Notes: generated by a model not told the origin, from the letters alone. Shown: positions 1 to 10,660, counted from the stretch's first letter. The stretch: 64,000 nt of DNA from Dendrolimus kikuchii (GCA_019925095.2 CM034392.1:26049887-26113886), one strand, 5' to 3'. Translations and numbers: made by a program.

Positions 1-69
1 ATAGCTGTCAATATACAACCATGTAGGTAGTATTTAGATTATATATCTCTATATATATAAAAGAAAGTC

Positions 70-1051
70 GTGTTAGTTACACTATTTATAACTCAAGAAC
101 TAAAGAAATGTAAATCAATTAGTTTTTCAAAAAAAACCAACAAAATCGACTTTACATATTCACTGTGTAGTAACCCTCTAGAAAAAGTCACAGTAATAAA
201 AGATTTGGGCATCTTTTTGGATTCCAAATTGCATTTTGATTTCCATGTAAACTATATTTTAAATAAGGCATTCCAATTATTCGGCTTTGTAATGCGAACA
301 TGTAAACCGTTTAAGAGACCTTCTTCATACCTTCTGCTATACATGTCCTTAATTCGATCTCAGCTTGAATACGCCACAGCAATTTGGAACCCATTCTATA
401 CCAAATATAATAAGCAGTTAGAATCCGTTCAACGTAAATTCTTACGTTCCGTTAACTATAGCTGTTTCCATTCTAAGTCCTCGTACGAGACACTCCTTAG
501 CAAGTACTCTATGCATAAACTTGAGACAAGGCGAAATCTCCTGGATGCTATGCTTTTATACAACATTTGTCATGATAAATTTGATTGCATTACATTATCG
601 AACCAAATAAGTTTTAGGGTTCCGCAAAGATTTCAATGATACGGACATATACATATATATGATACATATACGGCTAAGATATATAGAACTAACGCAGGTG
701 AACGTGCCCCAATTAACAGGATAATGAAACTTTACAATGAATATTATACACCTGATATTTTTTCTAACACCTTCTTTGTACAAAAAGAAAATTACTAACA
801 GATATCAGTTAAGTACTGTAGTGAATTTTATGTCTATTGACGACTGTATACCAAATCTTTCATTCAATTCGTAATTCTCTGGGTAGTAACTGACTGACAG
901 ACAGACGGATTTATTTCTTAATTTTTCTATTATAGTTGTGGGCAACATCGCTGGTTGCGCCACGAGTAATATTTACCTATAGTTTGTATTTTTTAGTTTT
1001 CTTAGTGGTGTAATTGTTCGTTGCCCTAAATAATAATAAAAAAAAATAAAA
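70..1051 (+). mobile_element. 3' part of a Jockey/CR1-like LINE, inactive
   Basis: An open frame at 70-639 encodes 189 residues like the region after the reverse-transcriptase fingers and palm in Jockey/CR1-type LINEs. It shows LGIFLDSKLHF, then SLIRSQLEYATAIWNP, then LESVQRKFLR. A stop near 638 breaks the frame, but similar coding sequence (the TNAGERAPINRIMKLYNEYY region) resumes to about 790. A 3' UTR then runs to an A-rich tail with AAT repeats at 1028-1051. The catalytic RT motifs lie upstream of this piece and are absent, so the copy is 5'-truncated and dead. The first methionine is not a real start. I infer the clade from motif style and cannot separate Jockey from CR1. Confidence 0.75.
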
Positions 1052-1602
1052 ACTTATTTTTCTCATCATATTTCAAAATACTTATTTTCTATTACTAAGT
1101 TTGCTTATATCTATTGTGTTTATTGGTCTATGTTTACATGTACTACTATCTATTTATTTATACTGCTGTTTAATATGTAGAAGGTTCACTGAAACTTCAC
1201 TTTCATACTGTCAACAGTGATATGTTGTCAATGTCACTATCGCGGAGTGTCGTTGCTAAGGAAGCGAGGTGGCCGCGAGAAGGAAGATATAACCTGCTTC
1301 GCTGAGAATAGTCGTAGCGCTAGTATTTATTCGATTTACTCATATCCAGCTGCCTTAATCCACTATCATGTATAACGTAATCAGTGTTAAATAAATAGAA
1401 ATGAGAAGTAAGAAACAATAAAACATAGTTTTATATATATAAAAGAGTAGAAGAAACAAAATGTAATATAAAGTAAGAAATGTAGTAGAAAATAAGAGAA
1501 AGTAGTAGACAGTAAGAAAACGTAATAGATAGTAAGAAAATCAGTATAAGAAAACTTTGTATTAGATTAAAAAAAAAGATATATAAGAAAGAAAAATGAA
1601 AA
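1052..1602. other. AT-rich spacer, no gene seen
   Basis: No convincing coding potential. The 1380-1560 part is purine-rich low-complexity sequence built from loose repeats of GTAAGAAA and AGTAGA. Confidence 0.6.
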
Positions 1603-1606
1603 ATAT

Positions 1607-2107
1607 TGTTATGAGTTTAGCGGGACTCAAATTAAAATGCCGTTAGAATTACTATAGAGCTTATTAGAACTATACAAAAACGTATAACACAGATACAAAT
1701 ATAACCGAACACAACAAATCCAAACGTAATGCAGAAGGTAATTCAATAAAACGCGCAAAGTCCGTCACTGTTAGATTCCCGATTATACACACGTCACGCC
1801 TTGATCGTGGTTCTTGCTCGACTGCCTCTGTCTCCATCAAGCCATCGTTTTATACCTCAAAAACACAAATGTGCCCGTATCGTAGTCGACGTAATCCGCA
1901 ACACCTGGCTAGTGATTCGGCCGCAAGCGGCTTTAAACGATTACAATAGAACAAGGCTGTTCTTTAGAAACATATGCAAATAAATAAGTAAACAAAAGAA
2001 GACGATCATGAAAGAATTACAACCAGTCCAAATGCCGACGGGTAATAAAATGTGTTTTTACAGATATATAGGTGGAATTTGTTTTTGTCGGAACCTAAGT
2101 TGTAACA
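1607..2107 (-). mobile_element. solo LTR of an ATAT-targeting LTR retrotransposon
   Basis: The 501-bp segment starts TGTTATGAG, ends TTGTAACA and is flanked on both sides by ATAT (1603-1606 and 2108-2111), the pattern of an integrated LTR with a 4-bp target duplication. Related segments lie at 55483-55909 (opposite strand), 60609-61560 and 63478 to the window end. The strand is inferred from a poly(A) signal-like AATAAA visible in the 55.5-kb copy. No internal gag/pol region is attached, so it is a solo LTR left by recombination. ATAT preference is known for the 17.6/297/TED branch of Ty3/gypsy elements; assignment to that branch is inference. Confidence 0.8.
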
Positions 2108-2111
2108 ATAT

Positions 2112-2915
2112 AAAAGAAGAAAGAAAGAAAAATAAAACCAGGTATCAACCAACCCTCTGATCATTCAAAGAATCAATCGTATTAATAGATCTTTATATAC
2201 CTACTTTTCAAATTTTTATATAGTTCGTTTCTAAGCATAAAATATTATAGTGAAACACAAAACCACCCCTATTCAATTACGAAAATGATTTTACACTAAA
2301 ACGTCTCGTTTTGGTATACCGACGCCCAATTTCATTACGTCACGTCGCTTGTCACATCACGTCACTGTCACCTGTCAGGGCGCACGTCACCTGTCACTTA
2401 CCTGTCACGCCGAGAAGACAGTTTGTTAATTAGACGTAAAACAGAGTAGGTAATATTTGTTACGTATTACACATAGTTTTGTTTTGAATTTAGTTTTAAA
2501 ATTCAATTGAAATTAAATAATTGCATTACTAAAAGCAATATTTCGAAATTCGAATTTAAAATGTTTAATTGTCGAATGACACCTGCATATTGTTACATTT
2601 ATTTTGTTTTTTTTTAAAGAAGTCTACGGACTCGAGTTCCGTACCCTTTTTTACAACTTAATTTCTATGAAAGTTTTTAGAGTCCATACACGCTTATTGT
2701 TTATTTTTGTTACTGTGTGTGACATTAATTTAGTGATTTTTATATTGTGGTGTACCTTAAGAATAACTTATTATATTAATTTATTCTATTTTTAATACTA
2801 AACTTATACTAATGTAGAGTGTATCTGTTACTTGCTGGTGTTGTGAGGAAGTGCATGTGCAGTGTGTGCCTTATGTCTATTACCTACATATATTATCCTA
2901 ACTAGTATAATGTGT
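2112..2915. other. AT-rich spacer, no gene seen
   Basis: Contains a run of CACGTCAC/CTGTCAC-type short repeats at 2335-2412, then plain AT-rich sequence. No supported gene. Confidence 0.55.
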
Positions 2916-3262
2916 AGCCGCGACAAGGACAGAACCTTCAGAAGTGTGGGATTCGCCAGATTGGGGGTGACACTAACATGCCCAGTCAGAACTGGTGCCA
3001 TGCTGTTGCCACTCCCCAGTTAGGGATACCCACTAAAACCCCTGGGTGTTGCGTCCTTCGCCTTATGCCAGGGCTGCGGGTATATGACCTAGCCTCTCCG
3101 CAGCCCTGGCAGGCGTGGGCCTCGGAAGACCACTTCCACTGGGGGGGGGGCTTCCTTTAATCCCCGGCATCCTCAAGCTCTAAGTGCGTGGGGCGATTTG
3201 TAACTCGCCCCACGGGAGGAGAGGTGAGGCTCATCTCGAAGGGTACCATGTGTGCCTGGCCT
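2916..3262 (+). mobile_element. GC-rich transposon-like fragment, family unknown
   Basis: A GC-rich block in an AT-rich context. It shares a head (TTCGCCAGATtGGGGgTG) and the phrase GGGATACCcACTAAAACCCC with the GC-rich block at 10661-11165, so the two are copies of one dispersed family. Open frames here look like by-products of GC content. I do not recognise the family; a LINE UTR is one possibility. Confidence 0.5.
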
Positions 3263-3673
3263 AATATTTATTTTGTTACATAGTCGTTCTTGTCATGTTT
3301 CTTTTTAAGGTTAATAATTAATTTTGTTACGTAGCCTCTTATTTCTAAACGATACAATCGGCACTTCCCCTGATTGAATAATAATATTGTAGTGGAACAC
3401 TTACAAGCCAATAGATGGCGCTGTGCAATAATTGATGTCACAAACGTTTCCCGAAACATACAAAGAATATATGCAAAATTTCGACGAACAACAATAGCCT
3501 CGCTGGAAGATCTTCCTTTAAGACGGAGGAGCATTCCATCTCGCTCCTCCACCCTATCGGGTCCCACCCATCAATATTATATTTTTATTTATTCTGTGAT
3601 TAGCGCCTGTTTTGTATGGAGTAGTTCTCTATAATTTATCATAATTGTATGTAACAATATTTATGCCTAATAT

Positions 3674-3926
3674 ATGTGCGAAGCTCTCATACATAATATA
3701 TATATATATATATATATATATTTGGTGCACGCTGAAGGTGGTGGACCTAGGATACCCAGGCCCATGTAGGTGTCGAAGTTAAAACACAGTTAGTTGGTGA
3801 AAACTTGTAATAAATCACTTTACATACGAAAGCGTCTGCCTTCGGCTACAACCCAAACGGATGATAAACAAAAATGCACACAATATTGCAAGTTCAAAAA
3901 AAAATACTATGTTGGTGTTGCCAACA
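3674..3926 (+). mobile_element. 253-bp insertion with ATAT duplication
   Basis: Flanked by ATAT on both sides (3670-3673 and 3927-3930), with a single ATAT in the uninterrupted paralogue at 4244-4247. It holds a (TA)n run near 3698-3721, an AATAAA and an inverted TTGG/CCAA pair at its right end. An LTR-like remnant is possible, but no related copy was found in the window. Confidence 0.55.
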
Positions 3927-3978
3927 ATATGATGTGCTAATTGTGTAGATTATAATTCAAAATCTCTCAATTGTATAT

Positions 3979-4172
3979 CCGATTTTGAAACATTCTTCAT
4001 TGGTGCTCCGCTCCTATTGGTCTTAGCGTGATGATATATAGCCTATAGCCTTCCTCGATAAATGGGCTATCCAACACTGAAAGAATTTTTCAAATCAGAC
4101 CAGTAGTTCCTGAGATTAGCGCGTTTAAACAAACAAACTGTTCAGCTTTATATATTAGTATAAGAAGTATAA
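3979..4172 (+). mobile_element. degenerate copy of the GCCCGCGAC-headed small element (3' part)
   Basis: Shares GATTTTGAAACATTCTTCAT, GGTGCTCCGCTCCTATTGGT and TTCCTGAGATTAGCGCG with copies at 34918, 37918, 38628, 39381 and 56735. It ends in TATATTAGTATAAG. Non-coding. Such elements are common in Lepidoptera; the class is not determined here. Confidence 0.65.
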
Positions 4173-4544
4173 GATTAGCGCATGTTTTGTATAGAGTAGC
4201 TTACTATAATTTACCATAATTATATGTAACAATATTTATCTCTAATATGATGTGATAATTGTGTAGATTATAATTCAAAATCTCTCAATTGTATATAGAC
4301 GGAATTCACTATATTTTATTTTCATGTTGGCAGACGCGATAGATTTTTACTGTGTTCCATTTATTTTATTGCATGTAAAATTTAATCGTAGCCAGCTTTC
4401 TACGACCCTTACCCATTGACTTCGATGAGCTAGGCTCAGTATTCTACTTATAGTATTAAGGGATTATAGGTAAAATACAATATATAAGCTAAGTTTCCTT
4501 CACTGTCCTAGTTTACATTAATTAATACATGTGTAAATCTTTAC

Positions 4545-4735
4545 ATACATACATAACTTCACGCCAGTTCCCTTGCGGGTTAGGCACAAACGACAAAGCG
4601 TGGCGACAAAACAACCCACAGCCAGGTGGTACGGTTTTTGCCCGTCTGGATGACTACCACCTCTAGTTTAGGGTATGCCACCATAACAACCTTGAATTAG
4701 GTTCCGGCATTAATGGCTACACACATTATGCACAA
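4545..4735. mobile_element. chimera of an RTE 3' end and a SINE fragment
   Basis: Begins with the RTE tail in reverse (CATACATACATAACTTCACG) and about 50 bp of the RTE 3' coding end. At about 4600 it switches into the middle of the abundant ~310-bp SINE (GGCGACAAAACAACCCACAG onward, plus orientation). No junction duplication is obvious. Confidence 0.65.
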
Positions 4736-4795
4736 AGGGCGGTCTTATGGCTAAAAAGCGATCTCTTCCAGACAACCCCAGGAATGAATTGAGAT
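4736..4795 (-). mobile_element. LINE 3' UTR remnant
   Basis: In reverse this reads as the motif CTGGAAGAGATCGCT...AGCCATAAGACCGCC that recurs as a LINE 3' UTR signature at 27376, 28100, 26920 and 33260 in this window. Confidence 0.5.
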
Positions 4796-4818
4796 TTTAA
4801 TGACGATGTTGGTATACA

Positions 4819-5143
4819 TACATACATACATACATACATAGCTTCACGCCAGTTCCCTTGCGAGGTAGGCACGAACTACAGAGCGCCATTCGGGCTTGTT
4901 CTTACACACCTCACTCGCTTCTTTGACATTCATAGCTCTTGTCATGCACGCTCGTCTGTTCTTAAGGCTCCTGACATCACCTTCTGCTAGTACACGATCA
5001 ATTTGATCATGGAAGGTGTGTCGTGGCCTTCCACGACTTCTGCATCCATCCACTTTTGCATTGTCATTCTTTCATCATGCATTCTTTCCACATGCCCGAA
5101 CCACGGGAGCATTCCTTTCCTTACCTTCACCCCGACACTCTCA
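4819..5143 (-). mobile_element. 5'-truncated RTE-like LINE, ORF2 C-terminus
   Basis: In reverse, the frame ends ...RSVVRAYLARELA and a TGA lies a few bases before a (TATG)n tail at 4817-4843. It encodes the RTE C-terminal GRPRHTFHDQIDRVLAEGD region, with a deletion of the usual KQIYN segment. No clean target duplication was seen. Confidence 0.8.
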
Positions 5144-5290
5144 CTTCACACGACTAATAAATTCTAGTCATTCATAACCTTTTTAATTAAAATGGCTTGT
5201 CAATGACTTCAATCCGCTATCAGCATTTTATCTGACCTTACTTATATGGGAAGCTTTGTACCATATTTATCCACTTTAGAAGCACAATGA

Positions 5291-5670
5291 ATCTGCGGAG
5301 TGACGCTCGCGGACCGCGTTCGTAATACCGAAGTAAGAAAAAGAGTTGGTCTGAAAGAGAGTGTCGGGGTGAAGGTAAGGAAAGGAATGCTCCGGTGGTT
5401 CGGGCATGTGGAAAGAATGCATGATGAAAGAATGACAATGCAAAAGTGGATCGATACAGAAGTCGTGGAAGGCCACGACACACCTTCCATGATCAAATTG
5501 ATCGTGTACTAGCAGAAGGTGATATCAGGAGCCTTAAGAACAGACGAGCGTGCATGACAAGAGTTATGAATGTCAACGAAGCAAGTGAGGTGTGTAAGAA
5601 TAAACCTGAATAGCGCTCTGTTGTTCGTGCCTACCCCGCAAGAGAACTGGCGTGAAGTTATGTATGTATG
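5291..5670 (+). mobile_element. 5'-truncated RTE-like LINE with 14-bp target duplication
   Basis: Flanked by TAGAAGCACAATGA at 5277-5290 and 5671-5684. It encodes the RTE C-terminal block from CGVTLADRVRNTEV through LRWFGHVERMHDERM and GRPRHTF. A small deletion shifts the frame near 5440 and a premature stop lies near 5611. Tail (TATG)n; non-functional. Confidence 0.9.
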
Positions 5671-5684
5671 TAGAAGCACAATGA

Positions 5685-6066
5685 CACTAAGGCACACCGT
5701 AACAAAAAGCCAACAAAGTGTAAGGATTTACGTCGCCTCCACAGAAATATCATAGAGACACATGTTAACAATTCATCAGGGCTTATTAAAATAAATAAAT
5801 AGCGGCTTATTTTTCGCTAAAACCACTCCCGCAGACTCTCGACAACTATTTCGGTTTTTACAATAAATCACCAAGTTTCCCGTCTTAAGCTTCTGTCATG
5901 TACTATAATATGTTAAAATCGTATAGAGAAGTCAATTCATACAATAATCGTTGTTACGTCGCGTACATGGAATAATTTATTGCTACATAACGGCAAGGTT
6001 AAAACTGAGTAGTCTATGTACGTGCCAAAATCTGACAACCTTCTGGATGCATTTACGAATTTTCAT
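5685..6066. other. spacer, no gene seen
   Basis: Mixed AT-rich sequence with no recognised repeat and no supported gene. Confidence 0.5.
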
Positions 6067-6336
6067 CCGTGTAGGAACGGAGAAAGAATACAATTTCCTG
6101 CGTTGGGGCGGCCTGTCTTAAGAGGCGACAGAACAACCCACAGCCAGGTGTTAGGGCATTTGCCCAACTGGATGGCTACCAACCCTGGTCTAAAGTATGT
6201 CGCCATAACAACCTTGAGTTGTGTTCCCGCATTAGTGACCAGGTTACTGTTTCCCTTAAGACAGCAGCAACGCATTTGTAGCAACATTGCTATTGCAAAT
6301 GTCCATAGGCGATAGGCTTTCCATCAATAAAAATAT
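6067..6336 (+). mobile_element. SINE (the ~310-bp family), plus orientation
   Basis: Runs from GTAGGAACGGAGAAAGAATA through the internal GGCGACAGAACAACCCACAG to the 3' tail CATAGGCGATAGGCTTTCCA, then an A-rich end. The last ~35 bp before the tail are missing compared with fuller copies. Both strands are open for tens of codons, but the frames differ between copies, so I treat it as non-coding. Confidence 0.8.
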
Positions 6337-6342
6337 TAAAAA

Positions 6343-6609
6343 AATGTAACCAGCCTTCTGGGCACGCTTCCCTCTGACAGCGATTTGTTACATACTTTAT
6401 ATAAATTTATTTACAATTTAGTTCATTTAAATCACATTATATTTATGATTACATAATTTATAACAGTATTTACCTATTATATTCATTAAATATTTAAAAA
6501 TGCAATTAAAAATTAAAAATAAACGAAGTTATAAATAGTAGAAGCGATTATAGACAGTGTAACAAATCGCTGTCAGACGGGAGCGTGCCCAGAAGGCTGG
6601 CTGCATTGC
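6343..6609. mobile_element. MITE-like element with ~47-bp terminal inverted repeats
   Basis: The left end (CAGCCTTCTGGGCACGC ... GCGATTTGTTACA, about 6350-6395) is matched in reverse by 6549-6604 with few mismatches. The ~150 bp between is AT-rich and non-coding. A related end lies at 60538-60595. Confidence 0.7.
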
Positions 6610-6682
6610 CGCGCTGTATGGCGATGCTTATTTGTTGGGCGAAATATGAGCCAGCCTTCGAAAAATGCGATCACGGATGGCA

Positions 6683-6683
<1 letters not shown>

Positions 6684-6714
<31 letters not shown>

Positions 6715-7273
6715 GCGTATAGGCAAACTGGCAGACGGGTCCACTTGTTGGCAAGTGGCTACCGTCGCCCATGGACATCTGCAACACTAAGGGAGCCGAT
6801 GCGTTGCCTACCTCGTTGAGACTTTAAAAATCTGTTTACGCCCTTTTTGAAGAGCCCCATATTGTAGCGCTCTGGGAAAACCGCGGGAGGGAGCTCATTC
6901 CACAGCTTGCTCACATATGGCATAAAAGAGCGAGCTCCACGTACAGTGGATAACTTCCAGGTGTCGAGGAAGTGTGGATGAACTCCCAGTCGCCGGCGAG
7001 CAGTGCGGTGGTAAAATGGCGATGTAGGTACCAAACCAAACAGCTCCTCAGAACACTCCCCATTGTACAGACGGTAGAATGCGCTTAGAGCACCTACGTC
7101 TCTTCTGAGACTTAAAGGTTCTAAGCCGTCTGTAAGTTCGGGATCGTCGACAATTCGGACCGCTCGGCGCTGCAAGGAGTCAAGTGGGAGCAGCTGGTAC
7201 TGAGGTGCCCCAACCCAGAGATGGGAGCAATACTCCACATGGGGACGGACTTGGGCCTTATATAATATAATAA
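6684..7273 (-). mobile_element. 5'-truncated CR1/Jockey-like LINE with 7-bp target duplication
   Basis: Flanked by ATGGCAT at 6677-6683 and 7274-7280, with a ~25-bp poly(A) tail (T run on the plus strand) at the left end. In reverse it encodes about 170 residues of the LINE C-terminus: VRPHVEYCSHLWVGAP, then LDSLQRRAVRIV, then FMPYVSKLWNELPPAVFP, ending SVADVHGRR. Catalytic RT motifs are missing because of truncation. The first methionine of the frame lies in the target duplication and is not a real start. After the stop, the 3' UTR forms a hairpin (CCACTTG/CAAGTGG) and is clearly related to the 3' end of the ~310-bp SINE. It is the best candidate in this window for that SINE's partner. Confidence 0.9.
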
Positions 7274-7566
7274 ATGGCATCGAAGAGTTTCTTGCAAATT
7301 TATGAAAGAAGAAGAAGAAAGAAGAAATATTTATTTAGGACAAGATACAAAAAGTCTTATATGATAATATATGTAACAATTAATTGTGATGTCCTAAAAA
7401 GGCTCTTGCTCAGCGTAATGCTAGTTTCACAACCAGCGCTGATCTTCCACAAGTAGCTCTAAGTGATTAAAACCATAAACATTCGTTATAAAATTATGTA
7501 AAATATTTTTTTATATATAAAGAAACCTTTTGCCGATGGACCCCACGGACCTGATGTTTGAACTCC

Positions 7567-7617
7567 AAACGGCACAAACATGTAACCCCTTCCTAAGGTT
7601 ACATATTTGCGCCGTTT
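7567..7617. repeat. 21-bp stem hairpin
   Basis: Arms 7567-7587 and 7597-7617 are inverted repeats with 19 of 21 positions matched and a 9-nt loop. It lies in a non-coding stretch. It could be a small cruciform/MITE remnant or a miRNA-like foldback; nothing further supports either. Confidence 0.6.
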
Positions 7618-7978
7618 GAGAGCTTCAGCTTTTGAAGCAGCATCACATACATACATAACTTCAACTTCAGCAGCATCACACTATATTAATTATCAAGTTA
7701 TCAATATACATTTCATTTCTGGGGTTTTACATATTTTCACGTAGCAATTAAGATTTCTGTATATATATTGTAAAGTTTAATGTTAAATTAATTAAGCAAT
7801 AATTACATAGAGAGTACAACACTCGTCGTCTTATTTTGTACTTCAGCGATTGAGCCTAGCTTCCACGGCGATGGAGCCATGGGCTCTCGACAGTGGTATG
7901 TCACTCTATCCAACGGGGTAACCATCATCGACGCTCCAGACAGATTAAAATAAACCACCACAATCGTCTTTTTTTTGT

Positions 7979-8236
7979 ATTTATGGCTTGGCAACTAGGC
8001 CTTTAAGCCAGGCGCAATTGTATTGTAGGCTACAATCGACGCCATATAACGGAGTTCTTGTGAAAACTCGTAAGGCCACGTTTGACTATACAGTTCACAT
8101 TTCTTACAAAAAAACATAATTACTACTCAAAAACTATCAATGTCCTACAACTTTTGTTCATTTTAGAGAGATTTTACACATTTTTAGAAAATAAAACTGC
8201 ACAGCACAACGTCCCCTTTCAGTTCCCGCCAAAAAC
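7979..8236 (+). mobile_element. dispersed ~300-bp element, copy 1 of 3
   Basis: Begins TTATGGCTTGGCAACTAGGC and ends AGTTCCCGCCAAAAACT. Related copies are at 22712-23007 and, inverted, at 33446-33752. This copy lacks an internal ~70 bp present in the other two. Non-coding; family not recognised. Confidence 0.7.
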
Positions 8237-8289
8237 TCCCCACAAACTTCTTTGTATTTTACGTCCACAGACAGAATATCACTGACATC

Positions 8290-8640
8290 ATCTATTATAC
8301 TAATATTATAAAGAAGAGAGATTTGTGTTTTTTAGTTTTTAAGGAATAAACTAAAAACTACTGGACCGATTTAAAAAAAAACTATTTGAATGCTGTGTTC
8401 TCTCTTTTCTCTCACCATATCGCAATTACTTGGGGTCGGCACAATATGTCTTTTCCTTCCGCACTCATCTATTCTGACATACCTCTTCTGTCACACCGCA
8501 TATCATCATGTCATCCTTCACACAATCCATCCATCTTTTTTTTGGTCCACCTTTAAATTTGTACCCATCCATCTTGTAGTATAACATTCTAGTTGTCACG
8601 TGACTTTCATCCCTCCTCAATAATGAGTATGAGCGTATGA
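8290..8640 (-). mobile_element. LINE C-terminal remnant
   Basis: In reverse, about 8395-8590 reads as a degraded GRPKKRWMDCVKDDM-like segment followed by a region rich in DPK/YWG-like residues, typical of the end of RTE-type ORFs. The frame is broken. The first ~100 bases look like a TATACTAATATTATA-type element head. Confidence 0.5.
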
Positions 8641-8650
8641 ACGCTCATAC
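8627..8650. repeat. perfect 10-bp palindrome
   Basis: GTATGAGCGT and ACGCTCATAC are separated by ATGA. No known role. Confidence 0.6.
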
Positions 8651-9045
8651 GAACTTAATCTTCTTCCTCTCAATTTTTCTGTCACAGGTGCAACTTTCAA
8701 AGATCCCCTTATGTACTCATTTGAATGCTGTGATATCCCTGATTAATTAATAAAGGCTATATAAACATTTGGGATCGCTACTAAAACTTCAATAATGTAA
8801 CTCATCAATCTAAATTAAATACTTGGCGCTGGAATCGGGCTCTAAGATTTTGATGAAATTTTAATTTTTAATTTTCTGATCCCACTCAACACACATAAAA
8901 TTTCATTACAACTTGCAAACATTTTCATACCACGACTGTACATTGAGTTTAAAATATTACACAACTTATAATTCCGATCGCTAATTGTAATTTACGCAGA
9001 AAAGTGCAGACCGGTTTCCGACATGTAAACAATATATCTAGAGTA
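8651..9045. other. spacer, no gene seen
   Basis: Contains short phrases of the CAGACGTTGT-family element (for example TTGGCGCTGGAATCGGGCTC near 8822) but no complete unit and no gene. Confidence 0.5.
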
Positions 9046-9563
9046 ATAAAACTACGTTTCAACGGTTTTAAGCGCGGTATTTTTATTTGATTTTGGTTTT
9101 TCCGACGTTTCGGCCACTTTTCAGTGGCCGTGATCACGGAAAACAAAGATGTCAAGTGTCAACGAGTATTTTTAAAGTTTTATTTAGCCTACCGCCAACT
9201 TGTTAATTTTAATTATTTAGTTTTAATTTTGTTTATGGTTATTATTTACTCTATGGGAGCCTAATCTAATTTACTACCGCTTCGCAACATGTTATGGCTT
9301 GAAGAGAAGAAGCGGCGCAAGAAACTCTTCAGCAAACATGCCTAGCTCTAATAATTTTATATAATATTAAAATGGGTGGAAGGAAAAATAAAAGTAATTA
9401 TCAGTCAAGTTGGTTTGTGTTCCGTTGTACGCAGAAAGACCTCAGTGTCTTGAGGTCTGGCAGCTGGTTTTTGCTGGGTTTGGGTCTTAATAGTTTAGAT
9501 GATTGGATCCCAAACATAATCAAATAAAATTACCGCTCTTAAAACCGTTAAAACGTAGTTTTA
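9046..9563 (-). mobile_element. 518-bp element with long inverted ends, Penelope-like candidate, copy 1
   Basis: Ends in inverted repeats beginning ATAAAACTACGTTTCAACGG. The left repeat runs about 85 bp and contains a GGCCACT/AGTGGCC stem. In reverse this stem has a GAAA loop and is followed by GAAACGTC, and TTTTCC/GGAAAA can pair around it, which resembles a hammerhead ribozyme fold. A second copy in the opposite orientation is at 59209-59739. No open frame. This copy has no matching target duplication. Confidence 0.65.
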
Positions 9564-10660
9564 TTATGTATACAAGTCGTGAATACTTAAGAAAATATCT
9601 AGAGCTTTATTCCCCAGCAGAAATGGCAGAATATTGCTCGCTATGCATTCTTAGCTTGTTCCGTTTGCACGATTTGTATACTTTCAAAAGTTTCCCGCGC
9701 TACTAAATTTTTTCTACTGCACAGGTATATCGGGAGGAATTATTGGTTGTTCAAAACAGTACTGTCAAAGATTATATACCGGGTAAGCGCTAAATGAGGA
9801 AGTTGGAGGACAGGGATGAATGTGTCGACAAAAAGATACCTCTGTACTAATATTCTTTGATCAATGTTTACTTATCATCTCTAAGCAGTGTGAGTCGCGG
9901 TGAGGCAGGGGGGCGCGTCGTCGTCGCAGATGCGCCCGCGCAGCCGCCAGCATGACGAGACGTGACAGACATAAATCAATTGTCAAAAGCACCAACATCG
10001 TAATCTTCAATATAGGAATGAGTCGAAAGAATTATAAAGATAAGCCTTTTTTTGATGTTATGAAGTATTATGTGCGAGTAAAAATTTGAAGTCGAAAATA
10101 AACTTTGATGGAAAGTCAGAATGTTATTGACGATTGATGTAGTACTGCGTTGCTTTGAGTCTTATTGATATGGATGGGACAGTTACGCCTACGTCTGTTT
10201 TCTATGCGTGTGAAAGTAATATATGTGATCTAAATGCTGACTCCAATATGTAGATATCCGTTACATATTATCATTAACTGCAATAAACATAAATAGAAGT
10301 CCGTGTTGGGGATTGTTTTTACCTTAATTTTTCAATCCTGTTTGCACTGTGTGTTACATGCGCGTGCGTCGCTGACAAAATGGCAGATGATAGTGATGTG
10401 CTAAATTAGTTTGTATGATTGCTAGTGATGTGCTAATTAATTGATATGATGACTAGTGATATGCGTTAATAGTCCGTTTTGAAATGATATCAATGTCGTG
10501 GGGTTAGATATAATAGTTACAAAGTGATAACCTAAAAAAATTGATAAAAATAAAATTATAAGTGTGCGTATATCATGTGTAGGTTATCACCAGAAGACAA
10601 CAAGATAGTCAATAGTCAAAATTACTTAATTTAAGTATGCCAATATATTTTTTTTATACA
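9564..10660. other. spacer, no gene seen
   Basis: Includes a short GC-rich patch at 9895-9965 and otherwise AT-rich sequence. Repeated short phrases around TGATATGATGACTAGTGATATG occur at 10385-10470. No gene is supported. Confidence 0.5.

Larger units (their letters stand above)
3598..4296 (+). repeat. direct duplication of ~124 bp with an insertion in the first copy
   Basis: The sequence at 4173-4296 is a continuous version of a segment also present at 3598-3673 plus 3927-3978. The upstream copy is interrupted by 3674-3926, so the downstream copy is its empty-site paralogue. A degenerate small element (3979-4172) lies between the two copies. Confidence 0.7.
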
